A stretch of 5,797 nt of DNA from Acetobacteraceae bacterium. Its GTDB lineage: Bacteria > Pseudomonadota > Alphaproteobacteria > Acetobacterales > Acetobacteraceae. Position numbers and translations under genes: made by a program. The stretch's first letter is position 1; every line of letters starts with the position of its first letter. Shown piece by piece: positions 5,677-5,797 of this stretch. The stretch covers positions 1 through 5,797 of the forward strand of contig JANXRT010000178.1 in the NCBI GenBank assembly GCA_025356735.1. Direction: 5' to 3'. The notes below the pieces were generated by a model. That model searched no databases and was not told the origin of the DNA. It worked only from the letters and a program-made list of their open reading frames with translations.

Positions 5677-5694
5677 AAGGGGCTGTCGCCCCTT
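5677..5694 (+). terminator. Possible terminator hairpin 2 (7-bp perfect stem)
   Basis: AAGGGGC (5677-5683) pairs perfectly with GCCCCTT (5688-5694) around a TGTC loop. It lies 35 nt beyond the tRNA-Arg CCA end, where the tRNA transcript should stop. It is followed by GTATCC, not a T-tract, so intrinsic termination would be weak. It may instead be part of a dispersed repeat or an RNA-processing boundary. Confidence 0.42.
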
Positions 5695-5711
5695 GTATCC
5701 CCTACACTTAA

Positions 5712-5735
5712 GGGTAGCGCCCCGGGGCGCTACCC
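5712..5735. repeat. Perfect 24-bp palindrome
   Basis: GGGTAGCGCCCC (5712-5723) is followed at once by its exact reverse complement (5724-5735), giving 12-bp arms with no spacer. The outer pair 5711/5736 does not match, so the symmetry ends there. It could fold as a hairpin in RNA, bind a dimeric protein, or be the tip of a repeated intergenic element. No T-tract follows on the plus strand. Confidence 0.8.
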
Positions 5736-5797
5736 CAATGCTGAAGGTGGGGCGGGGTTTGGGGCAGACGTCGAGGCCCTGATCGGCGGAACCTTCT

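Larger units (their letters stand above)
5643..5797. other. Intergenic region after tRNA-Arg; no convincing gene
   Basis: No plus-strand reading frame here looks coding. On the minus strand a frame stays open from the right edge into tRNA-Arg, but its tRNA part is the familiar antisense-of-tRNA peptide and the rest is hairpin sequence, so it is not called. The region is dominated by G and C runs and contains three inverted repeats, listed separately. The last ~60 bases (G-rich, then GACGTC at 5768-5773) show no feature I can name. Confidence 0.6.

Noticed and set aside
5566..5797. tRNA-Arg 3' end as a prophage or island attachment site
   Set aside because: tRNA 3' ends are common integration sites, but no integrase gene or repeat of the tRNA 3' end is present in the window.

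Overview
The window looks like chromosomal DNA of a GC-rich alphaproteobacterium, probably Rhodospirillales and perhaps Acetobacteraceae. This rests on strong G/C third-position bias, the style of the protein sequences, an NDUFS4-type complex I accessory subunit, and a GC-rich multi-hairpin intergenic element of a kind I associate with that group. The taxonomic call is an inference. I see no mobile element, CRISPR array, phage gene or compositional island.

Left part (1-2167, minus strand): a tightly overlapping three-gene cassette in the order CoxG-like protein, MoxR/CoxD-like AAA+ ATPase, CoxE-like VWA protein. The VWA gene runs off the left edge. The first junction overlaps by 1 nt (TGATG) and the second probably by 11 nt, so translation is probably coupled. 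This trio is the accessory module known from aerobic Mo/Cu CO dehydrogenase (cox) loci, where the ATPase and VWA proteins help mature the metal cofactor and CoxG ties the enzyme to the membrane and quinone pool. No CO dehydrogenase or other molybdenum hydroxylase subunit is visible, so the client enzyme is unknown here.

Middle (2168-5110): a 96-bp divergent intergenic region, then a plus-strand run of three closely spaced genes. They are a polytopic NhaD/CitMHS-type ion or organic-acid transporter with a probable signal peptide, a PrpB-type methylisocitrate lyase with the KKCGH active-site loop, and a secreted DUF192 protein. Gaps of 23 and 4 nt suggest one operon.

Right part (5111-5797): tRNA-Pro(UGG), a 101-aa NDUFS4-like complex I accessory subunit, and tRNA-Arg(UCU) lie almost back to back. 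The last base of the subunit's stop codon is the first base of the mature tRNA-Arg. The final 155 bases hold no convincing gene but carry three GC-rich hairpins, including a perfect 24-bp palindrome, which may serve as a terminator or a dispersed repeat.

I did not find a clear undescribed system. The observations most worth testing are the tRNA/mRNA one-base overlap, the hairpin cluster, and the pairing of the transporter with methylisocitrate lyase.
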